From the NCBI GenBank assembly GCA_002426755.1, contig DINI01000002.1:56178-120177 (forward strand): DNA of 64,000 nt. Direction: 5' to 3'. The DNA is from Flavobacteriaceae bacterium UBA5544 (GTDB lineage: Bacteria; Bacteroidota; Bacteroidia; Flavobacteriales; Flavobacteriaceae). Position numbers and translations under genes: made by a program. Shown piece after piece: positions 8,963 to 17,875 of this stretch. Every line of letters starts with the position of its first letter. Within the stretch, counting starts at the first letter, position 1. The notes below the pieces were generated by a model, which saw nothing but the letters and a program-made list of their open reading frames with translations, was not told the DNA's origin and made no database searches.

Positions 8963-9936
8963 TAAACGTCGGAATTATTGGAGGTGCAGGTTATACGGCT
9001 GGCGAATTGATTCGCTTATTGCTCCATCATAAGAATGCAACCATCGATTTTGTTTACAGCACTTCCAATGCGGGTAACAGCGTCAGTAGTGTGCATCAAG
9101 ATTTGATTGGCTCTACGGATTTGAAGTTTTCAGACGCCATCAATCCAAAGGTAGATGTACTGTTTCTATGTTTGGGCCACGGGAATTCAAAATCTTTTTT
9201 GGAAACCAATTCTTTTTCAGAAAGAACAAAAATCATCGATTTGAGCAATGATTTCCGATTGGAAAACGACCGGATTTTTCAAGATAAAACATTCGTATAT
9301 GGATTGCCTGAACTTCAGAAAGAGGCGATAAAAAGAGCAAATTACATCGCAAATCCTGGTTGTTTTGCAACCGCGATTCAATTGGCCTTATTGCCATTGG
9401 CAGAAAAGCAATTGCTTGAATCGGATGTTCATGTCAATGCGGTCACAGGTTCTACTGGGGCTGGCACGATGTTGTCCAATACCACCCATTTTACGTGGCG
9501 AGATAACAACTTTTCATCCTATAAATTATTTGACCATCAACATTTGGGAGAAATCAATGAAACTTTGAAACAGTTACAATCGGATGTAGCGTCCGAAATT
9601 CTTTTGATTCCAAATCGAGGGAATTTTTCAAGAGGAATATTTGCAACCGCATATACCAACTTCAGTGGAAGTCTGGATGAAGCAAAATTGATATACAGAA
9701 ATTTTTACAAGGATGCAGCCTTCACCTTTATTTCGGATGGTGACATTCATCTAAAACAGGTCGTCAACACCAATAAATGCCTGCTTCATCTTCATAAACA
9801 CAACGATTTATTGTTGATTACAAGCATTATAGACAATTTGTTGAAAGGCGCTTCAGGTCAAGCGATTCAAAATATGAATTTGATGTTTGGGTTTGAGGAA
9901 ACGGAAGGATTGAAACTTAAAGCTAACTTTTTTTAA
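8959..9936 (+). CDS. argC: N-acyl-gamma-glutamyl-phosphate reductase
   Basis: Reduces N-acylglutamyl phosphate to the semialdehyde with NADPH in the third arginine step. The Rossmann motif GGAGYTAGELIRLLLHH is at the N-terminus, and the catalytic cysteine lies in NPGCFATAIQLALLPL. A conserved HxGE-like element occurs in DHQHLGEINETL. It has 325 residues, standard for the short ArgC type. It overlaps argG by ATGA and precedes proC by 2 nt. Whether the acyl group is acetyl or succinyl cannot be read from this enzyme. Confidence 0.94.
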   Translation: MINVGIIGGAGYTAGELIRLLLHHKNATIDFVYSTSNAGNSVSSVHQDLIGSTDLKFSDAINPKVDVLFLCLGHGNSKSFLETNSFSERTKIIDLSNDFRLENDRIFQDKTFVYGLPELQKEAIKRANYIANPGCFATAIQLALLPLAEKQLLESDVHVNAVTGSTGAGTMLSNTTHFTWRDNNFSSYKLFDHQHLGEINETLKQLQSDVASEILLIPNRGNFSRGIFATAYTNFSGSLDEAKLIYRNFYKDAAFTFISDGDIHLKQVVNTNKCLLHLHKHNDLLLITSIIDNLLKGASGQAIQNMNLMFGFEETEGLKLKANFF

Positions 9937-9938
9937 AT

Positions 9939-10739
9939 ATGAAAATAGCCATCATTGGAACAGGTAATTTAGGACAATCCATAGCCAAAGGATTGATATC
10001 CAGTAATGCCATCACATCTCTATATTTGACCAAACGAAATCCTGAAACCATTCAAAAATTTGACGGACAAAAACTTGTGACCGTTACTTCGGATAACGTA
10101 TTGGCAGTTCAAAAATCGGACATTCTTATTTTTGCAATTCAACCTTCACATTTAGAAGGTGTTTTGAAGGAAATTGAACCATACTTAACAGAAAACCATA
10201 TAATTATTTCAACAGTAACTGGATTTGATATCCCTAAAATGGAATCGATTGTAGGTGTGGAACGATTTATTATTCGTGCCATGCCAAATACAGCGATTGC
10301 TGTTGGAAAGTCCATGACGTGTATTTGTAGTAATCAAATGGGCAAGAAACGCATCAAAGTGGCAGAAGCTATTTTCAATCGTTTAGGACATTCCATGATT
10401 ATTCCGGAAGCACAAATGCAAGCGGCAACAGTAGTGTGTGCCAGTGGAATCGCTTTTTGGATGCGACTCATTCGTGCCACAACACAAGCAGCCATTCAAC
10501 TGGGATTTGATGCAAAAGAAGCACAAGAACTGGCAATGTATACCAGCGAAGGCGCTGCCAATTTATTGATTGCGAATGGAAACCATCCCGAAGAAGAAAT
10601 TGACCGAGTTACCACACCAAAAGGCTGCACGATTGAAGGGTTGAACGAAATGGAACACAAAGGTTTGAGTTCATCATTAATTCAGGGAATGGTAGCGTCT
10701 TACAATAAAATCAGTAATATTAAAAAAGAACAAGTATGA
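9939..10739 (+). CDS. proC: Pyrroline-5-carboxylate reductase
   Basis: Last enzyme of proline synthesis, NAD(P)H-dependent. The 266-residue product has the N-terminal dinucleotide motif IIGTGNLGQSIAKGL and the family C-terminal signature GNHPEEEIDRVTTPKGCTIEGL. Placement inside the arginine operon links ornithine/proline interconversion to arginine synthesis. It overlaps argD by 4 nt. Confidence 0.94.
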   Translation: MKIAIIGTGNLGQSIAKGLISSNAITSLYLTKRNPETIQKFDGQKLVTVTSDNVLAVQKSDILIFAIQPSHLEGVLKEIEPYLTENHIIISTVTGFDIPKMESIVGVERFIIRAMPNTAIAVGKSMTCICSNQMGKKRIKVAEAIFNRLGHSMIIPEAQMQAATVVCASGIAFWMRLIRATTQAAIQLGFDAKEAQELAMYTSEGAANLLIANGNHPEEEIDRVTTPKGCTIEGLNEMEHKGLSSSLIQGMVASYNKISNIKKEQV

Positions 10740-11860
10740 GTTTGTTTAATGTGTATCCTTTGTTCGACATCACACCTGTGATGGGGAAAGACATGTATGT
10801 GTATGATGAAAAGGGAACGGAATATCTCGATTTATACGGTGGCCATGCAGTGATTTCCATCGGACATTCACATCCAAAATATGTGGAAGCAATTTCATTT
10901 CAAGTAGAAAAATTGGGTTTCTACAGCAATGCGATTCAAAATCCGTTGCAAGAAAAATTAGCGGAGCGTATCGTAACGGTATCAGGTTGTAAAGACTACC
11001 AATTATTTTTATGCAGTTCTGGAGCAGAAGCCAATGAAAATGCACTGAAACTGGCATCTTTTCACAACGGAAAACGTAAAATTTTAGCCTTTAAAAACTC
11101 ATTTCACGGTAGAACATCTGCGGCTGTGGCAGCTACTGATGACAGCAAAATAGTGGCACCTTTGAACACACAACATGAAGTTGATTTTGTAGACTTGGGG
11201 GATTTGAATTCGGTTGAAAATACTCTAAAACAAAACGAAACCTGCGCAGTCATCATTGAATGCATTCAAGGTGTTGGTGGTTTGGACCAGAGTACTACCG
11301 AGTTTTATCAAGGGTTGGACAGATTATGTAAAACATATAATACCATTTTGATTGCGGACGAAGTACAATCTGGTTTTGGACGTACAGGTGATTTCTTTGC
11401 GTTTCAACGGCATGGATTGCAACCCGAAATTATTTCAATGGCGAAAGGTATGGGTAATGGTTTTCCAATTGGCGGAATTTTAATTCATCCTTCCATCAAA
11501 GCATCTTATGGACTTTTGGGAACCACGTTTGGAGGAAATCATTTGGCTTGTGCAGCGTCTCTAGCAGTATTAGAAGTTTTGGAAGGAGAAAAATTGATGG
11601 AAAATGCGTCTAAAATGGCAGATTATTTTGTGGAGAAAGCTAAAGATTTACCAAATCTTAAATCCATTAAGGGTAGAGGTTTAATGCTTGGATTGGAGTT
11701 TGATTTTCCAGTGGCAGAATTGCGGAAGAAATTGATTCATCAACATAAAATCTTTACAGGAAGCGCCAAAAATCCCAATTTGATACGAATTCTTCCACCA
11801 TTAACGATTCAAAAAAATCATATCGATGCCTTTTTTGAAGCTTTGAAATCGGAATTATAA
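10736..11860 (+). CDS. argD: Acylornithine aminotransferase
   Basis: PLP class III aminotransferase that makes N-acylornithine from the semialdehyde with glutamate. The PLP-binding aspartate is in ILIADEVQSGFGRTG, and the Schiff-base lysine in SMAKGMGNGFPIGG. The 374-residue product also resembles succinylornithine aminotransferases. Only 1 nt separates it from the carbamoyltransferase, whose predicted acyl preference suggests the succinyl form here. Confidence 0.93.
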   Translation: MSLFNVYPLFDITPVMGKDMYVYDEKGTEYLDLYGGHAVISIGHSHPKYVEAISFQVEKLGFYSNAIQNPLQEKLAERIVTVSGCKDYQLFLCSSGAEANENALKLASFHNGKRKILAFKNSFHGRTSAAVAATDDSKIVAPLNTQHEVDFVDLGDLNSVENTLKQNETCAVIIECIQGVGGLDQSTTEFYQGLDRLCKTYNTILIADEVQSGFGRTGDFFAFQRHGLQPEIISMAKGMGNGFPIGGILIHPSIKASYGLLGTTFGGNHLACAASLAVLEVLEGEKLMENASKMADYFVEKAKDLPNLKSIKGRGLMLGLEFDFPVAELRKKLIHQHKIFTGSAKNPNLIRILPPLTIQKNHIDAFFEALKSEL

Positions 11861-11861
11861 T

Positions 11862-12797
11862 ATGAAAAAATACACCCAAATAGAAGATATTACAAATCTT
11901 TCTGAAACAATAAAGGATGCCATTTTGTTGAAGATGAATCCTTACGAGTTTGAACATTTAGGAAAACATAAAACCTTGGTAATGCTGTTTTTTAATGCGA
12001 GTTTAAGAACACGATTGAGCACGGAAAAAGCTGCAAAAAATCTTGGAATGCAAGTGATGGTCTTAAATGTCAATGATGCTTGGAACATCGAGTTTGAAGA
12101 CGGAAGCATTATGAACGCCAACTCTTCCGAACACATCAAGGAAGCGGCACTTGTCATTTCACAATATGCCGATGTGATTGCAGTTAGAGCATTCCCAACC
12201 TTGACGGACAAACAAAAAGATGAGTCCGAATATGTGTTGCAAAGTTTTATAAAGTACGCAACGGTACCAATCATCAATATGGAAAGTGCCACGGCGCATC
12301 CTTTGCAAGCCTTGGCAGATGCCATTACCATTTCCGAACTGGCGGATAAACCAAAACCAAAAGTTGTTCTGTCTTGGGCACCACATCCAAGGGCGTTGCC
12401 GCAGGCGGTTGCCAATTCATTTATAGAAATGATGCAGAGTTTAGAGGTTGATTTGACGATTACGCATCCCGAAGGTTATGAATTGAATCCTGACATAACA
12501 AAGGATACACCAATTAACCATAATCAAAAAGAAGCATTAAAGAATGCCGATTTTGTGTATGTGAAAAACTGGAGTAATTACAATGACTACGGAAAAATTC
12601 TAAATCAGGATGACAATTGGATGATGACCCAAGAGAAACTGGGAACGGCAAAATTTATGCACTGTCTTCCCGTGAGACGAAATGTAGTCGTCGAAGATGC
12701 TGTGTTGGATGGGGATAATTCTGTGGTCATTCAGCAGGCAAACAATCGAACATTTGCAGCACAAGTGGTTTTGAAACAGATTTTGGAACATTTATAA
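11862..12797 (+). CDS. argF': N-acylornithine carbamoyltransferase (probably N-succinyl type)
   Basis: Transfers the carbamoyl group to N-acylornithine, giving N-acylcitrulline; this is the Bacteroidota version of the arginine pathway rather than ornithine carbamoyltransferase. The 311-residue product has the carbamoyl-phosphate loop NASLRTRLS (residues 45-53), a HPLQALAD segment and the HCLPVRRN motif. The acyl-specificity position, proline in the Bacteroides fragilis succinyl enzyme and glutamate in xanthomonad acetyl enzymes, aligns with Ser89 here (NANSSEHI). Published swaps (from memory) show small residues at this site favour succinylornithine, so that form is inferred. Confidence 0.9.
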   Translation: MKKYTQIEDITNLSETIKDAILLKMNPYEFEHLGKHKTLVMLFFNASLRTRLSTEKAAKNLGMQVMVLNVNDAWNIEFEDGSIMNANSSEHIKEAALVISQYADVIAVRAFPTLTDKQKDESEYVLQSFIKYATVPIINMESATAHPLQALADAITISELADKPKPKVVLSWAPHPRALPQAVANSFIEMMQSLEVDLTITHPEGYELNPDITKDTPINHNQKEALKNADFVYVKNWSNYNDYGKILNQDDNWMMTQEKLGTAKFMHCLPVRRNVVVEDAVLDGDNSVVIQQANNRTFAAQVVLKQILEHL

Positions 12798-12798
12798 A

Positions 12799-13578
12799 AT
12801 GGAAACGTTAAAAGTCATAAAAATAGGAGGGAACATCATCGATGATGAGGCAGCTTTGGATGCGTTTTTATCTGAATTCTCCAAAATAAAATCACCAAAA
12901 CTATTAGTTCATGGTGGCGGAAAATTAGCAACACAGTTATCAAAACAAATGAATGTTGAGGTCAAAATGGTTGACGGAAGACGTGTTACAGACCAAGATA
13001 CTTTGGACATTATCACTATGGTGTACGCTGGTAAAATCAACAAACAGATAGTGGCTAAACTACAGTCAAAACAATGTAACGCACTTGGTTTTACAGGTGC
13101 TGACGGAAATTCTATTGTGTCGGATAAAAGACCTGTCAAAACAATTGATTATGGATTTGTAGGTGATGTGAAACACGTTAACCCGGCTGTTTTGAATCTC
13201 TTGTTAGAAAATGGTATCACACCTGTATTCTGTGCCATTACACACGATGAAAAAGGTCAGTTGTTAAATACCAATGCAGATACAATTGCCTCCGAATTGG
13301 CAATAGGTTTGGCTTCTTTCTATCAAACAGAGTTGTATTATTGCTTCGAAAAGAATGGGGTTTTGCAAGATATCAATGATGATAATTCAGTCATTGAACA
13401 TATTAACACCACTGCCTATGAAAAACTAGTTGAAGACGGAATCATTTCCGATGGCATGTTGCCAAAACTTAACAACTGTTTTCATGCCATTCAAAAAAAC
13501 GTCAAAAAAGTATGTATTGGAAAACCAGAAATGCTTTTCGATGCCTCGTCAAAATTCACAACCATAACAGCCGACTAA
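12799..13578 (+). CDS. argB: N-acylglutamate kinase
   Basis: Phosphorylates N-acylglutamate, the second arginine step and often the feedback target. The amino-acid kinase fold shows KIGGNIIDDEAALDAF at the N-terminus and the substrate loop LVHGGGKLATQL. It has 259 residues, with no N-terminal helix of the hexameric Arg-inhibited type visible, so feedback control may be weak. Its stop TAA shares its last A with the ATG of the next gene. Confidence 0.93.
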   Translation: METLKVIKIGGNIIDDEAALDAFLSEFSKIKSPKLLVHGGGKLATQLSKQMNVEVKMVDGRRVTDQDTLDIITMVYAGKINKQIVAKLQSKQCNALGFTGADGNSIVSDKRPVKTIDYGFVGDVKHVNPAVLNLLLENGITPVFCAITHDEKGQLLNTNADTIASELAIGLASFYQTELYYCFEKNGVLQDINDDNSVIEHINTTAYEKLVEDGIISDGMLPKLNNCFHAIQKNVKKVCIGKPEMLFDASSKFTTITAD

Positions 13579-14639
13579 TGCAAGAAAGACTGACTACAGA
13601 TGCCATTGCATTGCTAAAAAAATTGATAGAGACCGAATCTTTTTCCTCGGAAGAAGATAAGACTGCCGCACATATTGAAGAATGGTTCAAGCGTTTTGAA
13701 GTAGATTATAAAAGAAACCAAAACAATGTATGGGCGGTCAATAAACATTTTGATGAGGTCAAACCCACCTTGTTATTGAATTCGCATCACGACACGGTAA
13801 AACCAAATAATGGCTACACCAAAGACCCGTTTAAGGCCATTGTTGACAATGGAAAATTATTCGGTTTGGGCTCCAATGATGCAGGTGGTTGTTTAGTTTC
13901 CCTGATGGCGACGTTTACCTATTTTTATGATGAGAAAAACCTAAACTATAACCTGGTTTTGGTTGCTTCTGCTGAAGAAGAAAGCAGTGGTCCAAATGGA
14001 TTGAATAGTATGCTAAACATCATTCCAAAAGTGGACGTGGCGATTGTAGGAGAACCAACATTGATGAATTTGGCGATTGCGGAAAAAGGCTTGGTTGTTT
14101 TTGATGCTAAAGTAAAAGGCACCGCCAGTCATGCAGCGCATCCAAATGATGATAATGCTATTTATAACACGATTGATGTGTTGAAATGGTTCAAGAATTA
14201 TAAATTTGAAAAAGTGTCCGAAGTTTTGGGAGAAGTCAAAATGACGGTAACACAAATCAAAGCAGGAACACAACACAATGCCATTCCTTCGGAAGTGGAT
14301 TTGGTGATTGATGTGCGGGTAAATGACCAATATTCCAATAAAGAAATTGCGGATATTTTGATGAAAGAATCGCCCTGCACAAGTATCGAAGCACGCAGTT
14401 TACGGTTGAATTCGTCATCGATTCCTGTGGAGCATCCTTTGGTACAAGCCGGCATTGCTTTAGGTCGCGAAACCTATGGTTCACCAACATTGTCCGACCA
14501 AGCAGTTTTAAGTTGCCCGTCATTAAAATTGGGACCTGGAGACAGTACGCGTTCACATACGGCCGATGAATTTATTTATATCAATGAAATCGAAGAAGGC
14601 ATCGATATTTATATTAAATTATTAAGAAAAATATTGTAA
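13578..14639 (+). CDS. argE: N-acyl-ornithine/citrulline deacylase, M20 family
   Basis: Zinc M20 metallohydrolase. It removes the acyl group late in the pathway, here probably from acylcitrulline because the carbamoyltransferase acts on acylornithine. Visible motifs: the metal ligand LLNSHHDTVKP, the bridging aspartate in GLGSNDAGGCL, the catalytic glutamate in ASAEEESSGPNG, and a C-terminal HTADEF histidine. The ATG at 13578 was chosen (353 residues) because upstream in-frame codons lie inside argB. It overlaps argB by one base. Confidence 0.9.
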   Translation: MQERLTTDAIALLKKLIETESFSSEEDKTAAHIEEWFKRFEVDYKRNQNNVWAVNKHFDEVKPTLLLNSHHDTVKPNNGYTKDPFKAIVDNGKLFGLGSNDAGGCLVSLMATFTYFYDEKNLNYNLVLVASAEEESSGPNGLNSMLNIIPKVDVAIVGEPTLMNLAIAEKGLVVFDAKVKGTASHAAHPNDDNAIYNTIDVLKWFKNYKFEKVSEVLGEVKMTVTQIKAGTQHNAIPSEVDLVIDVRVNDQYSNKEIADILMKESPCTSIEARSLRLNSSSIPVEHPLVQAGIALGRETYGSPTLSDQAVLSCPSLKLGPGDSTRSHTADEFIYINEIEEGIDIYIKLLRKIL

Positions 14640-14716
14640 ATAGAAGTCTGTCTGGTCGAGCGAAGTCGAGACCTATATAATTAAACTAGTAACTTAACAA
14701 AATAAAGTAGGAAGAG

Positions 14717-14736
14717 ATTCCTGCTTTCGCAGGAAT
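14717..14736. repeat. Dispersed hairpin element with TTTC loop, copy 1
   Basis: ATTCCTGC-TTTC-GCAGGAAT is a perfect 8-bp stem with a 4-nt loop, ending 4 nt before the argH ATG. A related hairpin (loop TTTC on the minus strand) sits just upstream of leuD at 17767-17784. Just before it, at 14652-14671, GGTCGAGCGAAGTCGAGACC also resembles short dispersed repeats known from flavobacterial genomes (recalled, not searched). Confidence 0.6.
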
Positions 14737-14740
14737 TTAT

Positions 14741-16015
14741 ATGAAACTCTGGGATAAAGGCTTATCAATCGATAAAAAAATAGAACAATTTACTGTTGGA
14801 AACGATAGGGAAATTGACATGCATATTGCAAAATTTGATGTGCAAGCATCCCGAGCCCACGCAAAAATGCTTCATAAAATTGATATTCTTACATCGGAAG
14901 AATTGTCAAAATTGGAAGAAGGTTTGGATGAGTTGGCAAAACAAATCGAGAACGATTCTTTTGTAATTGAAGAACAATTCGAAGACGTCCATTCAAAAAT
15001 CGAATTTGAATTGACCAAAACCTATGGTGACGTCGGAAAAAAAATCCATACGGCACGTTCTCGAAATGACCAAGTTTTAGTTGCGTTGCAATTGTTTTAC
15101 AAAGAGAATTTAAACCTGATTTTTGCTAAAACAGAAACATTGTTCAACACACTGCTTGGTTTGGCAGAAACCCATAAAGACAGCCTTTTGCCAGGTTATA
15201 CCCATCTGCAAGTGGCCATGCCATCGTCGTTTGGATTGTGGTTTTCTGCCTATGCGGAAATATTGATTGATGATGTCTATCTGTTGAAAGCAGCCATTAA
15301 AACAGTCGACCAAAATCCGTTAGGTTCTGCGGCAGGTTATGGCAGTTCATTCCAGATTGATAGAGAATTCACCACCAAAGAATTGGGTTTTTCAACCTTA
15401 AAATATAATGTGGTTGCTGCCCAAATGAGCAGAGGAAAAAGTGAACGCACTATTGCGGCTGTATTAGGAAGTTTATGCAACACACTATCACGTTTTGCAA
15501 TGGATATTTGCCTTTACAATAGTCAAAATTTTGGTTTCATTACCTTTCCTGACGAATTGACTACGGGCAGTAGTATCATGCCGCACAAAAAAAACCCTGA
15601 TGTGTTTGAATTGCTTCGAGGGAAATGCAATAAAATTCAAGCCTTGCAAACGGAGATGGTGCTTATCACCAATAATTTACCAAGTGGGTATCACAGAGAT
15701 TTTCAGCTTTTGAAAGAAAATATCATAAACGCGATTGAAGATGTCAAAAATATTTTGGATATTTTCAATTATGCCATTCAACAAGCCATCATCAAGGATA
15801 TTGATTTGAAAGATGCCAAATATCAACATTTGTTTACCGTAGACAGCATCAATAATTTAGTGTTGGAAGGCATGACGTTTCGGGAGGCCTATCAAAAAAT
15901 TGGAGCACAGGTTCAAGATGGAACGTATCAACCAGAGACTTCAAAACAGCACACGCATATTGGGAGTATTCATAATTTGGGCTTGGAGGACATTAGAAAG
16001 AAGTTCCCCAATTAA
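14741..16015 (+). CDS. argH: Argininosuccinate lyase
   Basis: Cleaves argininosuccinate to arginine and fumarate. The 424-residue product carries the fumarase/lyase superfamily signature GSSIMPHKKNPD and the HTARSRNDQV region. It is separated from argE by 101 nt of repeat-like DNA, yet belongs to the arginine operon by orientation and function. The TTTC hairpin adjoining its start codon may affect translation. It is shorter than the roughly 457-residue enterobacterial enzyme but typical of this phylum. Confidence 0.94.
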   Translation: MKLWDKGLSIDKKIEQFTVGNDREIDMHIAKFDVQASRAHAKMLHKIDILTSEELSKLEEGLDELAKQIENDSFVIEEQFEDVHSKIEFELTKTYGDVGKKIHTARSRNDQVLVALQLFYKENLNLIFAKTETLFNTLLGLAETHKDSLLPGYTHLQVAMPSSFGLWFSAYAEILIDDVYLLKAAIKTVDQNPLGSAAGYGSSFQIDREFTTKELGFSTLKYNVVAAQMSRGKSERTIAAVLGSLCNTLSRFAMDICLYNSQNFGFITFPDELTTGSSIMPHKKNPDVFELLRGKCNKIQALQTEMVLITNNLPSGYHRDFQLLKENIINAIEDVKNILDIFNYAIQQAIIKDIDLKDAKYQHLFTVDSINNLVLEGMTFREAYQKIGAQVQDGTYQPETSKQHTHIGSIHNLGLEDIRKKFPN

Positions 16016-16049
16016 TCTCTTGTCTCTAGTCTCTTATCTTTAGTCTATT
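16016..16049. other. Convergent argH-leuB spacer of simple sequence
   Basis: Only 34 nt separate the two convergent operons. They consist mostly of repeated TCTCTWGTC/TCTTATCTTTAGTC words, another low-complexity spacer. No terminator hairpin is visible. Confidence 0.45.
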
Positions 16050-17168
16050 TTAAATAATAGTGGATTGCCCCAAGTGAATGTTCATAAAATTCTTATTGCT
16101 ATCCGTTGGGTTATTGATAAAATCTTCTATGAAACTTCCTACTTTACTTGTAGATATTTTATTGGCGCTTGAATTCAAATCTGGTGTGGTTATTTGAAGT
16201 TTCAACGATTTTTCAATGCCTTCTTCAATCAATTTTGCTTCTTCATGCAATCCAAAATGCTCCAATAACATGGCAGCCGATAAAATGGACGCAATCGGGT
16301 TCGCAATCCCTTTTCCGGTTGCTTGCGGATACGACCCATGAATTGGTTCAAACATCGCATGTTCATCACCAATGGAAGCAGAAGCCAACAACCCAATCGA
16401 ACCACCAATCACGCTCGCTTCATCGCTGATGATATCGCCAAACATGTTTTCGGTCAAAATCACATCAAACTGACTCGGGTTCAAAATCATCTGCATCGCC
16501 GCATTGTCCACGAATAGGAAATCCAAAGCCACGTCGGGATACTCCGCCGATATTTCCGTAACAACTCTACGCCATAAACGAGAGCTTTCAAGTACGTTTG
16601 CTTTATCCACAAGTGTCAATTTCTTACGTCGTGTCAAAGCAGCCTTAAATGCCAAATGTGCAATGCGTTCTATTTCAAAACGAGAATATTCACACAAATC
16701 GGAAGCTGTATTTCCATCTTCACTGGTCTGCTTTTCACCAAAATAAATGCCACCCGTCAATTCCCGATAAATACTAATATCAGTGCCTTGAATAATCTCA
16801 CGCTTGAGAGGCGATTTGTCCAACAGCGTTTCATAAGCTTTTACAGGTCGAATGTTTGCGTACAAACCCAATACTTTTCGCAGTTTTAATAAGCCTTGTT
16901 CCGGACGCACTTTTGCCGATGGGTCATTGTCATATTTTGGGTCGCCAATCGCTCCAAATAAAATCGCATCGGCATGTTTGCACAAATCCAAGGTTTTGTC
17001 CGGCAACGGATGGCCCGTTTTGTCAATCGCAATTGCACCAACAACGGCCTCCTTAAATATGAATGCATGATTGAATTGAAGTGCAATCGCCTTCAACACT
17101 TTTATGGATTGGGCGGTCACTTCTGGACCAATACCGTCACCTGATAGAACTGCAATGTTTAATTTCAT
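16050..17168 (-). CDS. leuB: 3-isopropylmalate dehydrogenase
   Basis: Oxidatively decarboxylates 3-isopropylmalate with NAD in leucine synthesis. The start at 17168 gives MKLNIAVLSGDGIGPEV, the canonical N-terminus, and lies one nt after the leuD stop; an extension to 17201 would run into leuD. The 372-residue product shows LFGAIGDPKYD, the RPEQGLLKLRK substrate loop, LTENMFGDIISDEAS and the NAD motif EPIHGSYPQATGKG. It is the last gene of leuA-leuC-leuD-leuB. Confidence 0.95.
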   Translation of the reverse strand: MKLNIAVLSGDGIGPEVTAQSIKVLKAIALQFNHAFIFKEAVVGAIAIDKTGHPLPDKTLDLCKHADAILFGAIGDPKYDNDPSAKVRPEQGLLKLRKVLGLYANIRPVKAYETLLDKSPLKREIIQGTDISIYRELTGGIYFGEKQTSEDGNTASDLCEYSRFEIERIAHLAFKAALTRRKKLTLVDKANVLESSRLWRRVVTEISAEYPDVALDFLFVDNAAMQMILNPSQFDVILTENMFGDIISDEASVIGGSIGLLASASIGDEHAMFEPIHGSYPQATGKGIANPIASILSAAMLLEHFGLHEEAKLIEEGIEKSLKLQITTPDLNSSANKISTSKVGSFIEDFINNPTDSNKNFMNIHLGQSTII

Positions 17169-17169
17169 A

Positions 17170-17760
17170 CTAATATGTTTTTTGCTTCTCAAAAGCTTCA
17201 ATAATATCCTTTTTACTCAATAAATAATCAATGTCATCGTAGCCATTAATCATACAGGTCTTTTTATAAGCATCAATCTCAAAAGATTCTTTAAAAGAGC
17301 TGTCTTTGATAGAGATAGTTTGTGCTTCCAAATTGACCACTAACAATGTGGATGGATTTTCTTTTATCGTTGATAACAACACCTTTAAAAAATCTGCCGA
17401 AACCTGAACAGGAAGTAAGCCATTGTTCAAGGCATTTCCCTTAAAAATATCTGCAAAAAAACTTGATACAATCACTTTAAAACCGTAACCCGTTAAGGCC
17501 CAAGCCGCATGTTCACGACTGGAACCACAGCCAAAATTATCACCAGCCACCAAAATGCTGCCATTGTATTCGGTCTGGTTTAAAATGAAATCGTCATTGA
17601 TGTTTCCGGTTTTGTCAAATCGCCAATCCCTAAACACATTTTTCCCAAAACCTTCGCGGTCCGTCGCCTTTAAAAATCGAGCCGGAATGATTTGGTCGGT
17701 ATCGACATTTTCAATATTCAACGGAATCGCTGTTGATGTTAAGGTTGTGAATTTTTCCAT
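17170..17760 (-). CDS. leuD: 3-isopropylmalate dehydratase small subunit
   Basis: Small, swivelling-domain subunit of isopropylmalate isomerase, partner of LeuC. The 196-residue product has the family motifs DTDQIIPARFLK and GDNFGCGSSREHAAWAL. It lies 106 nt downstream of leuC on the minus strand. That spacer holds a TTTC-loop hairpin next to the leuD start and a hexamer-like simple repeat. Confidence 0.95.
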   Translation of the reverse strand: MEKFTTLTSTAIPLNIENVDTDQIIPARFLKATDREGFGKNVFRDWRFDKTGNINDDFILNQTEYNGSILVAGDNFGCGSSREHAAWALTGYGFKVIVSSFFADIFKGNALNNGLLPVQVSADFLKVLLSTIKENPSTLLVVNLEAQTISIKDSSFKESFEIDAYKKTCMINGYDDIDYLLSKKDIIEAFEKQKTY

Positions 17761-17766
17761 GTTTAC

Positions 17767-17784
17767 TTCCCACGAAAGTGAGAA
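17767..17784. repeat. Dispersed hairpin element with TTTC loop, copy 2
   Basis: On the minus strand TTCTCAC-TTTC-GTGGGAA forms a 7-bp stem (one G-T pair) with the same TTTC loop as the copy upstream of argH. It ends 6 nt before the leuD start codon at 17760. Confidence 0.5.
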
Positions 17785-17810
17785 TCTTTTTTATTAATAA
17801 ATCTTTATAA

Positions 17811-17875
17811 CTTGAACTTGAACTTGAACTCGAATTTGAAATTCAACTTCACTTTCAACTTCACCTTCAGTTTAA
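17811..17875. repeat. Short-period simple repeat in the leuC-leuD spacer
   Basis: Three copies of a TTGAAC-like hexamer (17812-17829) are followed by AATTTGAAATT and then CAACTTCACTTTCAACTTCACC. The two halves are roughly complementary, so the transcript could fold back. A CAACTT repeat recurs at 42552-42572. Confidence 0.5.
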
